This document shows, one piece after another, positions 25,838 through 35,201 of a stretch of 64,000 bases of DNA. Under the pieces are notes generated by a model. It did not search any database and was not told where the DNA came from. It worked only from the letters and a program-made list of their open reading frames with translations. Where the stretch lies: NCBI RefSeq assembly GCF_001426545.1, contig NZ_LMEZ01000001.1, positions 124,967 to 188,966 of the forward strand. Reading direction: 5' to 3'. This stretch comes from Mycobacterium sp. Root135 (lineage in GTDB: Bacteria; Actinomycetota; Actinomycetes; Mycobacteriales; Mycobacteriaceae). Made by a program: the position numbers and the translations under genes. Each line of letters opens with the position of its first letter. The stretch's first letter is position 1.

Positions 25838-27282
25838 AGACCGGCCGGTTCGTCGCAGTCGACCTCGGTGCCACCAGCGGCCGGGTCATGCTGGCCGACG
25901 TCGGGCCCGGCACCCTTGAGATGCGCCAGATCAACCGGTTCGCCAACGACCCGGTCTACCTCTGGAACGGTCGGCGCACGGCGATGCACTGGGATCTGCC
26001 CGGTTTGTTCGGCAACGTGTGCACGGGTCTGGCCGAGGCGAGTCGCGTCGCACCCGACGTGACAAGCGTCGGGGTGGACTCGTGGGCGGTCGACTACGGC
26101 TTGCTGCGCGACGGCAAACTGCTTGGGCTGCCGTACAACTACCGCGACGCCCGGTGCGCACTCGGCGCCGACGCCGTGCACGAGACGCTGCCGCAGGAGC
26201 GCATCCACGCGCGCAACGGGCTGCAGTTCATGGCATTCAACACAATGTTCCAGTTGGCCGCCGACAGGCTCGAGGGTCTGCTCGACCTTGCCGACACCGC
26301 CCTTCTTGTGCCCGACCTGATCGGCTACTGGCTGACCGGGCGCGCCGCGACGGAGCGGACCAACGCCTCGACGACTGGGCTGCTCGGCGTCGACGGCACG
26401 TGGGACACCGAGCTGGAGTCGATGCTCGGCCTGCCGGGAGGTCTGTTCCCCCATCTTGCCGAGCCCGGTGCCGAGCTCGGGACCGTGCTGCCCGACCTTG
26501 CCGATCGGGTGGGGTTCGGCACCGGTCTTCGGGTGACCACCGTGGCCTCCCATGACACCGCCTCTGCCGTCGCCGCCATTCCAATGGACGCGGCGTCGGC
26601 GGCCTACGTCTCCTGCGGCACCTGGGCGCTGGTCGGGGTTGAGCTGGGCGCGCCGGTGATGAGTGCCGAAGCCAGGACCGCCAACTTCACCAACGAAGTG
26701 GGTGCCGACGGGCGAATCCGCTTCCTGCGCAACGTGATGGGTCTCTGGTTGCTCAGCGAATCGGTGCGGCACTGGGAGCGCGACGGCTCCCGCGTCGACC
26801 TGCCCGTGCTGCTGGAGCAGGCCGCGGCCTGCCCGCCGCCCGCCGAGGTCTTCGACGGAGACGACCCGCGGTTCGTCGAACCAGGGGACATGCCCGGTCG
26901 GATCGCGGCGTGGTACGGCGAACGCGGTCTGCCTGCGCCGGAGAGTCGCCCCGAGATGGCCCGCGCGATCGTCGAGAGTCTCGCCGCCGGGTTCGCAAGG
27001 GGCGTCGAACAGTCGGCCGCCCTGACCGGAGTGCCCGTCGAAACCGTCCATCTGGTCGGCGGCGGGGCGAGGAACCGGCTGCTGTGTCAGCTGGTCGCCA
27101 ACCGGGTAAACAGACCGGTGGTCGCCGGCCCAGTAGAGGCCACCGCGATCGGCAACGTGCTGCTGCAGGCGCGTGCGCATGGCCTGCTGCGTGGTGACCT
27201 CGACGACCTACGTGCGACGATGGCCACCACGTTGCCCACGGAACGCTTCGAGCCTCGACGGGCTCCGGCAGGAAGGGTATGA
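25834..27282 (+). CDS. rhaB: L-rhamnulokinase
   Basis: This 482-residue FGGY-family kinase phosphorylates L-rhamnulose at O1. The N-terminal ATPase motif is [17 protein letters not shown]. RhaB-type blocks are [42 protein letters not shown] and [12 protein letters not shown]. The C-terminal FGGY signature region is [23 protein letters not shown] 25834 overlaps the aldolase/dehydrogenase stop, and its own stop overlaps the next gene, so translation of the block is coupled. Confidence 0.93.
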   Translation: MKTGRFVAVDLGATSGRVMLADVGPGTLEMRQINRFANDPVYLWNGRRTAMHWDLPGLFGNVCTGLAEASRVAPDVTSVGVDSWAVDYGLLRDGKLLGLPYNYRDARCALGADAVHETLPQERIHARNGLQFMAFNTMFQLAADRLEGLLDLADTALLVPDLIGYWLTGRAATERTNASTTGLLGVDGTWDTELESMLGLPGGLFPHLAEPGAELGTVLPDLADRVGFGTGLRVTTVASHDTASAVAAIPMDAASAAYVSCGTWALVGVELGAPVMSAEARTANFTNEVGADGRIRFLRNVMGLWLLSESVRHWERDGSRVDLPVLLEQAAACPPPAEVFDGDDPRFVEPGDMPGRIAAWYGERGLPAPESRPEMARAIVESLAAGFARGVEQSAALTGVPVETVHLVGGGARNRLLCQLVANRVNRPVVAGPVEATAIGNVLLQARAHGLLRGDLDDLRATMATTLPTERFEPRRAPAGRV

Positions 27283-28553
27283 CGATGAGCGACTCGACGA
27301 ACCACTTGACCAGGCGACGGTTGCCAAGCAGGCATGACCTGGCACCGCTGATGCAGTTCAAGAAGCCGGAGTTCGACGCCACCAAACGTCGGCTCGACAA
27401 GGCGCTGACCATCGAGGACCTGCGCCGCATCGCCAAGCGGCGCACCCCGCGGGCGGCGTTCGACTACACCGACGGCTCGGCCGAGGCCGAGCTGTCGATC
27501 GCCAGGGCGCGGCAGGCGTTCTCCGACGTCGAGTTCCACCCGGCCATTCTTCGGGACGTGTCGAAGGTGAGCACCGGCTGGGACGTGCTCGGCGCGCCGG
27601 TGGCGCTGCCGTTCGGGATCGCGCCCACCGGGTTCACCAGGATGATGCACACCGAGGGTGAAATCGCCGGTGCGCATGCCGCCGCCCGGGCGGGCATCCC
27701 GTTCTCCCTGTCGACGATGGGCACCACCGCCATCGAGGACGTCAAGGCCGCGAACCCGCTGGGGCGCAACTGGTTTCAGCTGTACATGTGGAAGGACCGC
27801 GACAAGTCGATGGCGTTGGTCGAGCGTGCGGTGGCCGCGGGCTACGACACGTTGCTGGTCACCGTCGACGTGCCCGTCGCCGGTGCTCGCTTGCGCGACA
27901 AGCGCAACGGCATGTCCATCCCGCCGGCGCTGACCCTGCGGACCGTCGCCAACGCGCTGCCGCGCCCGCAGTGGTGGATCGACTTCCTGACCACCGAGCC
28001 GCTGGCTTTCGCGTCGCTCGACCGGTGGTCGGGCACCGTCGCGGAGTTGCTGGACACGATGTTCGACCCCACGGTGACGTTCGAGGACCTCGCGTGGATC
28101 AAGTCGCAGTGGCCGGGCAAGTTCGTGGTCAAGGGCGTGCAAACTGTCGCCGACGCACGGGCCGTTGCCGACCTGGGCGTCGACGCGGTGCTGCTGTCCA
28201 ATCACGGTGGCCGCCAACTCGACCGGGCGCCCATTCCGTTCCACCTGTTGCCCGAGGTGGTCCGCGAGGTGGGGAAGGACGTCGAGGTGCACCTGGACAC
28301 CGGCATCATGTCGGGTGCCGACGTGGTGTCCGCGATCGCGATGGGCGCACGGTTCACGTTGATCGGGCGGGCCTACCTCTACGGGTTGATGGCGGGCGGC
28401 GAGGCGGGCGTCAACCGGGCCATCGAGATCCTGTCCGATCAGGTCGAGCGGACTATGCGCTTGCTGGGCGTGAACTCACTCGAGGAGCTCACCCCCGCCC
28501 ACGTCACGCAGCTGGAGCGCCTGGCGCCGCGGCAACCGACGACGAGGGTCTAA
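27279..28553 (+). CDS. lldD: FMN-dependent L-lactate dehydrogenase
   Basis: This 424-residue alpha-hydroxy-acid dehydrogenase oxidises L-lactate to pyruvate, probably passing electrons to the quinone pool. It shows [13 protein letters not shown], the FMN segment [47 protein letters not shown] and the catalytic His-Arg motif [12 protein letters not shown]. It is translationally coupled to rhaB. Placed here it completes rhamnose catabolism, because the lactaldehyde arm ends in L-lactate. Homologues are called LldD2 in mycobacteria. Confidence 0.9.
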   Translation: MTMSDSTNHLTRRRLPSRHDLAPLMQFKKPEFDATKRRLDKALTIEDLRRIAKRRTPRAAFDYTDGSAEAELSIARARQAFSDVEFHPAILRDVSKVSTGWDVLGAPVALPFGIAPTGFTRMMHTEGEIAGAHAAARAGIPFSLSTMGTTAIEDVKAANPLGRNWFQLYMWKDRDKSMALVERAVAAGYDTLLVTVDVPVAGARLRDKRNGMSIPPALTLRTVANALPRPQWWIDFLTTEPLAFASLDRWSGTVAELLDTMFDPTVTFEDLAWIKSQWPGKFVVKGVQTVADARAVADLGVDAVLLSNHGGRQLDRAPIPFHLLPEVVREVGKDVEVHLDTGIMSGADVVSAIAMGARFTLIGRAYLYGLMAGGEAGVNRAIEILSDQVERTMRLLGVNSLEELTPAHVTQLERLAPRQPTTRV

Positions 28554-28558
28554 CCGCG

Positions 28559-29557
28559 GTGGCCGCCGGGATTCGTGACGTCGCCGCGGCGGCCTCGGTC
28601 TCCGTCGGCACGGTGTCCAACGTGCTCAACGCCCCGGAACGAGTTGCGCCAGCCACCGTCGCGCGGGTGCACGCCGCGATCGAGAAGTTGGGCTTCGTCC
28701 GCAACGACGCCGCTCGCCAATTGCGGGCCGGCCAGTCCCGGTGTGTGGGGCTGTTGGTCCTCGACGTCGGAAACCCGTTCTTCACAGACGTGGCGCGATC
28801 CGCGGAAAATCGTGCGGCACAACACAATTTGGTCGTACTGCTGGGAACCTCGGACGACGACCCCCGGCGTGAACGGAATTATCTGGACACGTTCGAGGAG
28901 CAACGCGTCTTCGGCCTGCTGATTTCACCGGTCGGAGAGGACCTCGACCGCCTGGTCGTGTTGCAGGGACGTGGTGTGCCCGTCGTGCTGGTGGACCGTG
29001 ACGGCACGGGGACGCCATTCCCCTCGGTGGCGGTCGACGACGTCGCCGGTGGCCGGCTCGCGGCGCACCATCTGTGCGAGCGCGGACGCCGTCGCATCGC
29101 CTACGTCGGTGGGCCCCTCGGCCTGCGGCAGGTCGCCGACCGGCTGGCCGGCGCGCGGGCGGCGGTCGACGAATTTCCCGGCACGACACTGGAAGTGGTG
29201 CCCACCGACGAAGCCAGCGTGCTTGCAGGTCGCGCGGCGGGGGAGCGGTTGTGCGCCCGCCCGGCCGAGCAGCGACCCGATGCGATCTTCTGCGCCAACG
29301 ACCTGTTGGCGATCGGGATGTTGCAGGCCTTGGCCGGCAGCGGAGTGAGCGTCCCCGGCGACGTCGCGCTGATTGGCTACGACGACATCGACTTCGCCCG
29401 GTCGGCGGCGGTGCCACTGTCGTCGATCCGCCAGCCCAGTGCGGACATCGGGGCCACGGCGCTCGACCTTCTGATGGCCTTCTCGGAGTCGCCGAAGGCC
29501 GAGCCCAACCACGTGATGTTCCGTCCGGAGCTGGTGGAGCGCGCCTCGACTACTTGA
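28559..29557 (+). CDS. LacI-family transcriptional regulator of the rhamnose operon
   Basis: This 332-residue LacI/GalR regulator starts at GTG 28559, ten bases after GAGGG. The N-terminal helix-turn-helix and hinge run GIRDVAAAASVSVGTVSNVL to LGFVRNDAARQLR. The periplasmic-binding-like effector domain follows (VGLLVLDVGNPFFTDVARS; VALIGYDDIDFARS). It is the last gene of the rhamnose block, six bases after lldD. It probably represses the operon through the palindrome at 20930-20945 and is released by rhamnose, rhamnulose or a phosphate derivative. It overlaps the convergent SDR gene by eight bases. Confidence 0.9.
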   Translation: MAAGIRDVAAAASVSVGTVSNVLNAPERVAPATVARVHAAIEKLGFVRNDAARQLRAGQSRCVGLLVLDVGNPFFTDVARSAENRAAQHNLVVLLGTSDDDPRRERNYLDTFEEQRVFGLLISPVGEDLDRLVVLQGRGVPVVLVDRDGTGTPFPSVAVDDVAGGRLAAHHLCERGRRRIAYVGGPLGLRQVADRLAGARAAVDEFPGTTLEVVPTDEASVLAGRAAGERLCARPAEQRPDAIFCANDLLAIGMLQALAGSGVSVPGDVALIGYDDIDFARSAAVPLSSIRQPSADIGATALDLLMAFSESPKAEPNHVMFRPELVERASTT

Positions 29558-30284
29558 TGGTGTAGCCGCCGTCGATGACGAGGTCCGCACCGTTGACCAT
29601 GGCCGCGGCGTCGGAGGCCAAGTAGATTGCCGCAGCGGCGATCTCGTCGGGATAGGCGAAGCGCCCGGTGGGGATCAGCTTCTTGAGCGCGTCACCCTTC
29701 GGGTTGTCCCACGCCTTGATGCCGAGATCGGTCAGCACCACGGTCGGGGAGATGCTGTTGACCCGCACGCCACGGCCCGCCCATTCCGTGGCGAGCACCT
29801 TCGTGATGCCGAGGACGCCGAACTTCGACGCGCAGTAGGCGACGTGTTCCTCGATGGCGACGCTGGCGGCTTGGGATGCCATGTTGACGATTGCGCCACG
29901 GCCTGCGGCCAGCATGTGCCTGCCGACGACCTGACACATCAGGAAGGTGCCCTTGAGGTTGACGGCCATCGTCGAATCCCAGTCGACGAGTGAAATCTCT
30001 TCGGCGGGTGCGAGTCTCGCGATGCCGGCGCTGTTGACCAGGATGTCGATCTTGCCGTGGTCGGCGATGACGGCCGCCACGGTGCTCTCGACCGATTCGG
30101 GGTCTGAGACGTCGCAGGTGTATCCGCCGTCGGTGGCGAGATCCGCGACGGCGACAGTTGCGCCCTTGGTCGCGAAGGCCGCCGCGATGGCCGCCCCGAT
30201 CCCGGATGCGCCGCCGGTAACCAGGGCCACCCGATCGGTCAGCCGGAAGTCGAAGTCCACGGTGGGTTCGGTTGCGTCGGGCAT
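29550..30284 (-). CDS. SDR-family polyol/sugar dehydrogenase
   Basis: This 244-residue classical SDR has VALVTGGASGIGAAIAAAF for NAD binding, NSAGIARLAPAEE, the catalytic Ser in NMASQAAS and the YCASK motif. It ends VNGADLVIDGGYTIK. The SorC-like regulator lies 34 bases upstream on the same strand, so the two are probably co-transcribed. It resembles GolD/DthD-type polyol dehydrogenases, but the substrate cannot be assigned. AGGAGAG precedes both ATG 30293 and ATG 30284; spacing favours 30284. Confidence 0.85.
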   Translation of the reverse strand: MPDATEPTVDFDFRLTDRVALVTGGASGIGAAIAAAFATKGATVAVADLATDGGYTCDVSDPESVESTVAAVIADHGKIDILVNSAGIARLAPAEEISLVDWDSTMAVNLKGTFLMCQVVGRHMLAAGRGAIVNMASQAASVAIEEHVAYCASKFGVLGITKVLATEWAGRGVRVNSISPTVVLTDLGIKAWDNPKGDALKKLIPTGRFAYPDEIAAAAIYLASDAAAMVNGADLVIDGGYTIK

Positions 30285-30318
30285 GTCTCTCATCTCTCCT
30301 CGTCAGTGGTGGTCATGA

Positions 30319-31239
30319 TCAATTGAGAACTGCTGTGGCGATGTCGATGTCGGTGACCAACGAGGACACCAGGCCAGAGTTGAGGACGGCTTGGGTGGCG
30401 GCGGCCTTTTCCTTGCCGGCCGCGATGGCGATTCTGGTGGGGATCGCGCGCAACACCGCCTCGTCGATTCCCATCCGGCGCTCGTCGAGTCCAGGGACAC
30501 GCTGGCCTTCCGCGTCCAAGAGCAGGGCGCAGGTCTCGGCACACACGCCTGCCGCGTCGAGAGCGGCGGTCTCGTCGGCGGTCAACGAGTCGTACACCTG
30601 GGAAGCACCCTCCGTCCAGGCGCCGACCGAGACGATGGCGCAGCTGACCGACGAATGGCGGGCGGTGGTCTCGCGGATCTGTGGAGTGTCGCCGAGACTC
30701 CGCGCGGTGCGGGCGTCGGTGACCACCAGCGGGGCGTACAGCGGCCAGGAGTCGCCACCGCTGACTTCGCTGACGCGCCGGACGAGGTCGGTGCCGTTGG
30801 AGGTGATGGGCCCGGCCATGCCCGTGAGTTGTACGACGTCGCAACGGGGTAACGACGTCAGGTACGGCGCGATGTGGGTCAGGGTGCGGCCGCAGTCGAC
30901 GCCGACGACGTCTCCGTCGCGGAGGATCGACTGCAACAGTTCGGCCATCGCCTTCGCGACGGCGTCGACGTGATCGGCGGCGTTGGTCGAGTCCGCGGAG
31001 ACGGCGTAGGCGTGCTCGAGTCCGTATTGGCGTTGCAGGGCCGTCGACAGTTCGACGTCGACGGCACCGGGGTTGTGAATCTTGATCTCCACCATGCCGG
31101 ACTCGAGTGCCTCGTCGAGCATTCTGGCGACCTTGAAGCGGGACAGCCCGAACTCCTCGGCGATCTGAATTCTCGTGCGGCCCTCCAGGTAATAGCGACG
31201 GGCGATGACCGCGCGCTGGAACAGCTCGTCGGGCCCCAT
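30319..31239 (-). CDS. SorC-family (sugar-binding) transcriptional regulator
   Basis: This 306-residue protein has an N-terminal helix-turn-helix (ARRYYLEGRTRIQIAEEFGL, then SRFKVARMLDEAL) and a C-terminal DeoR/SorC-type sugar-phosphate-binding domain (about 60-306) with VGVDCGRTLTHIAPYL and QLTGMAGPITSNGTDLVRR. SorC regulators respond to phosphorylated sugars. It is transcribed divergently from the SIS-kinase-dehydrogenase-ABC operon, across an intergenic region with a palindrome and strong promoter. It is therefore the likely regulator of that cluster. GGGAGG precedes the ATG at 31239. Confidence 0.9.
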   Translation of the reverse strand: MGPDELFQRAVIARRYYLEGRTRIQIAEEFGLSRFKVARMLDEALESGMVEIKIHNPGAVDVELSTALQRQYGLEHAYAVSADSTNAADHVDAVAKAMAELLQSILRDGDVVGVDCGRTLTHIAPYLTSLPRCDVVQLTGMAGPITSNGTDLVRRVSEVSGGDSWPLYAPLVVTDARTARSLGDTPQIRETTARHSSVSCAIVSVGAWTEGASQVYDSLTADETAALDAAGVCAETCALLLDAEGQRVPGLDERRMGIDEAVLRAIPTRIAIAAGKEKAAATQAVLNSGLVSSLVTDIDIATAVLN

Positions 31240-31283
31240 GGGTCGCCTCCCGTGACTCCTGAGCCGCTAGGCTCACCCCGTCT

Positions 31284-31297
31284 TGCACATATGTGCA
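31284..31297. promoter_or_regulatory. palindromic operator, probable SorC-regulator site
   Basis: TGCACATATGTGCA is a perfect 14-bp palindrome in the 134-bp gap between the SorC-family gene and the divergent operon. It lies about 42-55 bases upstream of the predicted start site of the plus-strand operon. That suits activation from upstream, or autoregulation of the regulator gene. Confidence 0.72.
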
Positions 31298-31303
31298 GAG
31301 ACA

Positions 31304-31332
31304 TTGACATGTGAGCATACGCATTGCATGAT
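31304..31332 (+). promoter_or_regulatory. promoter of the polyol/sugar operon
   Basis: TTGACA (31304-31309) is a perfect -35. With a 17-base spacer the -10 is CATGAT (31327-31332). Start near 31339. The -10 is one of the weaker elements, in keeping with a regulated promoter next to the palindrome at 31284-31297. Confidence 0.7.
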
Positions 31333-31373
31333 CCACATCACACAGGAATCTCACTAGCGGCGGGGTTGAACAG

Positions 31374-32057
31374 TTGAGCAGCGACGAAGGCCTCGACAAC
31401 GAAGGCCTGGCCGACAGTGCTTTTAAGGACGAAGGCCTGGCTGACCTCGCCGGTGAGGTGCTGTCCCGAGAGTCCGCCGCGATTGCGGCGCTCGTCGGAA
31501 CGGTCGAGTCCAGCATCGTCACCGTCGCCCACCAGATGATCGCCGTCGCAGGCAAAGTCGTCACCACCGGCTCCGGCACCTCGGGCATCATGGCCGAACG
31601 CCTCGCTCACCTGCTCTCGGTCTGCGGCACACCCGCGGTGTACCTGCCCTCGATGGATGCGCTACACGGCGGGATGGGCGCGATCACGCCGTCGGATCTC
31701 GTCGTCGCGATCTCGAAGACGGGCCAAAGCAACGAGCTCACCAGCCTCGTCGAGCGTCTCGGTCGTCGCGGCATCCACGTCGTCGCCGTCACCGAGAGCC
31801 CCGACTCACCCTTCGCGACGGCGGCGAGCAGCGTCGCCGCGCTGCCGCCGACGCCGTCCGACGCCGATCCCGGCGACATGATCGCGATGGCGAGCACCCT
31901 CGCCGTCGGCGCATGGAGTGACGCGGTGGCCGTCGTGACCATGTCGATGCGCGGTCACACCCTCCGCGACGTCGTCGACGGTCATCCGGCCGGTGGCGTC
32001 GGTGCCCGTGGCCACCGTTCCGGCGACGAGTCGGCACCGGTGGTGCGCGGCGCATGA
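31374..32057 (+). CDS. SIS-domain sugar-phosphate isomerase, KdsD-like
   Basis: This protein of about 227 residues starts at a TTG with weak upstream signals. The SIS domain has VVTTGSGTSGIMAERLAHLL, STGTP-like SVCGTPAVYL, the HGGMGAITPSDLVVAISKTG active-site region and DVVDGHPAGGVG near the end. This matches arabinose-5-phosphate isomerases (KdsD/GutQ) but lacks their CBS pair. The first 25 residues repeat an E-G-L-A-D/D-E-G-L unit encoded by near-identical GACGAAGGCCT segments. It is the first gene of the operon and overlaps the kinase start. The likely role is aldose/ketose interconversion of a sugar phosphate. Confidence 0.82.
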   Translation: MSSDEGLDNEGLADSAFKDEGLADLAGEVLSRESAAIAALVGTVESSIVTVAHQMIAVAGKVVTTGSGTSGIMAERLAHLLSVCGTPAVYLPSMDALHGGMGAITPSDLVVAISKTGQSNELTSLVERLGRRGIHVVAVTESPDSPFATAASSVAALPPTPSDADPGDMIAMASTLAVGAWSDAVAVVTMSMRGHTLRDVVDGHPAGGVGARGHRSGDESAPVVRGA

Positions 32058-33538
32058 CCACACCGGCGGTAATGGGCGTCGACTCGTCGACGCAATCGTG
32101 CAAGGTCGAGATCCGTGACCTGGCCTCGGGGAAGATCCTCGGGTCGGGCGCCGCCCCGCACCCGCCCGCCTTTCCTCCGTGCAGTGAGCAGCATCCACGT
32201 GACTGGGTCGCCGCGCTGGTCGCCGCCGCGAACCAGGCCATGGCCGCGTGCGCCGAGCGGGCCGACATCCGGGCGATTTCCGTTGCGGCGCAATGCCACG
32301 GCCTGGTGCTGCTCGACGCGCAGGGCGAGGTGCTCCGCGCCGCCAAGCTGTGGAACGACACGACCGGGGCGCCCAACCTCGCGCGCCTCGTCGAGCGCAT
32401 CGGTGCCCGCCACTGGGTCATGCGGATCGGCACGTTGCCGACCGCCGCCTTCACCATCGCCAAGCTGGCGTGGGTCGCCGAGCACGAGCCAGGGCTGCTG
32501 GACCGGGTCGACACCATGCTCCTGCCGCACGACTACCTGACGTTCTGGTTGACCGGGGAAAAGGTGACCGATCGCTCGGAGGCGTCCGGCACCGGGTACT
32601 TCGACGCCGTTGAGGGACAGTGGATTCCGTCCTACCTCGAGGTGGCGGCCGGGCCGAGGGACTGGGCCGCCAAACTGCCGACCGTGCTCGGACCCACCGA
32701 TGCGGCGGGCCGGGTGTTGCCCGCCAGGGCGGCTCTGCTCGGTATCGGGGACGACGTGGTGGTCGGGCCGGGCGGTGGCGACCAGCATGCGGCCTACCTC
32801 GGGCTGGGCCTGACCGACGGAGACCAGTACTTCAGCATCGGCACCTCGGGCGTGGTGGCGACGTCCTCGCGGGGTCCGGTCTTCGACACGACCGGTGCCG
32901 TCGACGGTGTCGCGGACATGACGGGCGGGTATCTGCCGTTGATGAGCACCCTCAACGCCGCCCGGGTCGTCGACCGCGCGGCGGTGCTGCTCGGCACCGA
33001 CCTGGCCGGGATCTCCGCGCTCGCACTGGCGGCGGGGCCGACCCAGGGTCCCGTGCTGGTGCCGTTCCTGGACGGGGAACGCACCCCGGACCGGCCCGAC
33101 GCCCGCGGCGCCATCGCCGACCTCACGTCGGTCAGCACCCGCGAGGAACTGGCGCGCGCCTTCGTCGAAGGTCCGCTGCTGTCACTCATGTCCGGCCGCG
33201 ACAGTCTGCTCGCATGCGGTGTCGAAATGACCGGTGCCGCAACGGCAGTCGGTGGGGGAGCCCGCTCACCCGCGACGCTGCAACTGCTGGCCGATCTGCT
33301 CGGCGACGAGGTCACGGTGCCCGACGTCGACGAAGCGACCGCGCGGGGCGCCTGCATCCAGGCCGCTGCGGTGGCCTCCCATGCCGACCGGGCCGGGCTC
33401 GTCGACCTGGCCAAGCGGTGGCTGCCCGATGCCAGGACCCGCGTGGAACCACGTTCGCAGGGCAGGGATCTTCCCGCCCTGAGGGCGCGATGGGCGTCGC
33501 TCGCGGCGTCGCCGCTACTGGACGGAGGCGATCGATGA
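32054..33538 (+). CDS. FGGY-family kinase, xylulokinase-like
   Basis: This 494-residue carbohydrate kinase has the phosphate motif VMGVDSSTQSCKVEIRD. SVAAQCHGLVLLDAQGE corresponds to xylulokinase QMHG-LVLLD with Cys for Met. Other blocks are KLWNDTTG, SEASGTGYFD, GGGDQHAAYLGLG and IGTSGVV, and the C-terminal AVGGGARSPATLQLLADLLG. Xylulokinases phosphorylate D-xylulose; the sorbitol/xylitol-type dehydrogenase nearby would supply such a ketose. It overlaps its neighbours by four bases on both sides. Ketose specificity is inferred. Confidence 0.85.
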   Translation: MTTPAVMGVDSSTQSCKVEIRDLASGKILGSGAAPHPPAFPPCSEQHPRDWVAALVAAANQAMAACAERADIRAISVAAQCHGLVLLDAQGEVLRAAKLWNDTTGAPNLARLVERIGARHWVMRIGTLPTAAFTIAKLAWVAEHEPGLLDRVDTMLLPHDYLTFWLTGEKVTDRSEASGTGYFDAVEGQWIPSYLEVAAGPRDWAAKLPTVLGPTDAAGRVLPARAALLGIGDDVVVGPGGGDQHAAYLGLGLTDGDQYFSIGTSGVVATSSRGPVFDTTGAVDGVADMTGGYLPLMSTLNAARVVDRAAVLLGTDLAGISALALAAGPTQGPVLVPFLDGERTPDRPDARGAIADLTSVSTREELARAFVEGPLLSLMSGRDSLLACGVEMTGAATAVGGGARSPATLQLLADLLGDEVTVPDVDEATARGACIQAAAVASHADRAGLVDLAKRWLPDARTRVEPRSQGRDLPALRARWASLAASPLLDGGDR

Positions 33539-34173
33539 TCGCATTGGCACCATGGCATCGCGACTTTCCCGGTCTGCTCGCAGGTTCGGTGTACTCCGCG
33601 ACGGACGCTCGCGTCGCCGCCGCGCTCACGTTGGCCGACACGGGGCTCGACGTCCACGTCGACGTCATGGCGGTGTCGGAGGGCTTGCCCGCCGGTGTGA
33701 GTCTGGCTGAGCTGCAGATGATCTCGACGGCCGTCGACCGCCAGAAGATCGGCGTCCACCTGATCGGCTCGGCCGACTTCGTCGACGCCGTGCTCCCGAA
33801 GATCCTGGCTCTCCACCCCGGTGCGGTGTTCCTGCCGTGGCAGGCCTTCACGTCCGAGCGGGCGCACGCCATCCGCGCCGCCGGTGGCTCGGCGTGGATC
33901 GCGGTGTGGCGGGAATGGGACGGGCTCGCCGATCCGCAATGGCCCGCCGAACCCGACGGTGTCCTGGTGATGCTCATCGAACCCGGTACCAAGGACCGCT
34001 GCGGACTCGAGCGACTGAGCCTCGTCACCGCCTGCACCACCAGATTCGAACTACCCGTTGCCGTCGACGGCGGGGTCACCGAGGAGATCGCGCCCTTGTG
34101 CGCAGCAGCCGGTGTTCAGCAGATAGTCGTCGGCCGGGCCCTCTTGACCTCCGAACGAAGGGAAGCAATATGA
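33535..34173 (+). CDS. ribulose-phosphate 3-epimerase-like TIM-barrel protein
   Basis: This 212-residue protein has a divergent form of the epimerase signatures: AGSVYSA for the SxLSAD strand, HVDVM in place of HxDVMDG, GVHLIGS for the HLMV strand, VMLIEPGTKDR for the PG phosphate loop and AVDGGVTEE for VDGG. Some acidic catalytic residues of true RPE (the second Asp after DVM) are changed. It may epimerise a ketose phosphate (ribulose/xylulose 5-phosphate or an allulose 6-phosphate-like sugar) or do other chemistry on this scaffold. ATG 33535 overlaps the kinase stop. Confidence 0.7.
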   Translation: MIALAPWHRDFPGLLAGSVYSATDARVAAALTLADTGLDVHVDVMAVSEGLPAGVSLAELQMISTAVDRQKIGVHLIGSADFVDAVLPKILALHPGAVFLPWQAFTSERAHAIRAAGGSAWIAVWREWDGLADPQWPAEPDGVLVMLIEPGTKDRCGLERLSLVTACTTRFELPVAVDGGVTEEIAPLCAAAGVQQIVVGRALLTSERREAI

Positions 34174-35201
34174 CCGAGACCATTTCCGACACGATGCGCG
34201 CGAGTGTGATGACCGGCGTCGGAACGCTGAAGATCGAGGACCGGCCCGTCCCGACGCCGGGGGCCCACGAGGTCCTGGTTGAGGTGGCCGCCGTCGGCGT
34301 CTGTGGCTCCGACGTGCACTACTACCGCCACGGCCGCATCGGCGACTTCGTCGTCGAGGACCCGATGATCCTCGGGCACGAACTGGCGGGCCGCATCGCC
34401 GCCGTCGGCGACCAGGTCGACCCGACGCGGGTTGGACAGCGCGTGGCCGTCGAGCCGCAGCACCCGTGCCGCCGGTGCAAGCAGTGCATGGCGGGTCGCT
34501 ACAACCTGTGCCCGTACATGGAGTTCTACGCCACCCCGCCGATCGACGGCGCGTTCTGCCGCTACGTCGTCATCGACGCCGAATTCGCCCACCCGGTACC
34601 CGATTCCATGTCCGACGAGGCCGCCGCCCTGCTGGAGCCGCTGTCGGTCGCCGTGACCACGATGCGCAAGGCTCACGTCGCGCCGGGCACCTCGGTGCTC
34701 ATCGCCGGTGCCGGACCGATCGGCGTGATCTGCGCGCAGGCCGCGCGCGCCTTCGGTGCCTCCCGCGTCGTCGTGTCGGACCCGCTCGAATCGCGGCGCG
34801 AGGCCGTGCTGCGCTTCGGGGCAACCGAGGTCCTCGATCCGATGGTCGACGACGTCGCCGCACTCGATCCTCAGGTCGACGTGTTCATCGACGCTAGTGG
34901 CGCCGCTCCGGCGGTCACCAGCGGCATCAAGGCCGTCGGCCCGGCCGGCTACGTCGTGCTGGTCGGGATGGGCTCCGGCGACTACCCGTTGCCCATCGGC
35001 CACATCCAGAACATGGAGATCAACGTGACCGGGGTGTTCCGCTACACCGACACCTGGCCTGCGGCAATCCATTTGGTGGCGTCCGGCGCCGTCGACCTCG
35101 ACGGGATGGTGACCGGCAGGTACGACCTGGAACACGTCGGCGAGGCCCTCGACAGCGACACAGATCCCGCCAGCCTCAAGTCGATCGTGGTGCCATCATG
35201 A
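34170..35201 (+). CDS. zinc-dependent polyol dehydrogenase, sorbitol/xylitol type
   Basis: This 343-residue medium-chain dehydrogenase has catalytic zinc ligands in GVCGSDVHYYRHGRI and MILGHELAG. The structural-zinc cysteines are CRRCKQCMAGRYNLC. LLEPLSVAV is the Glu-containing segment, followed by the NAD fold VLIAGAGPIGVICAQAA. The YYRHG loop and overall length are those of sorbitol/xylitol dehydrogenases, which convert polyols to 2-ketoses. ATG 34170 is preceded by AAGGGAAG and overlaps the previous stop. Confidence 0.88.
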   Translation: MTETISDTMRASVMTGVGTLKIEDRPVPTPGAHEVLVEVAAVGVCGSDVHYYRHGRIGDFVVEDPMILGHELAGRIAAVGDQVDPTRVGQRVAVEPQHPCRRCKQCMAGRYNLCPYMEFYATPPIDGAFCRYVVIDAEFAHPVPDSMSDEAAALLEPLSVAVTTMRKAHVAPGTSVLIAGAGPIGVICAQAARAFGASRVVVSDPLESRREAVLRFGATEVLDPMVDDVAALDPQVDVFIDASGAAPAVTSGIKAVGPAGYVVLVGMGSGDYPLPIGHIQNMEINVTGVFRYTDTWPAAIHLVASGAVDLDGMVTGRYDLEHVGEALDSDTDPASLKSIVVPS

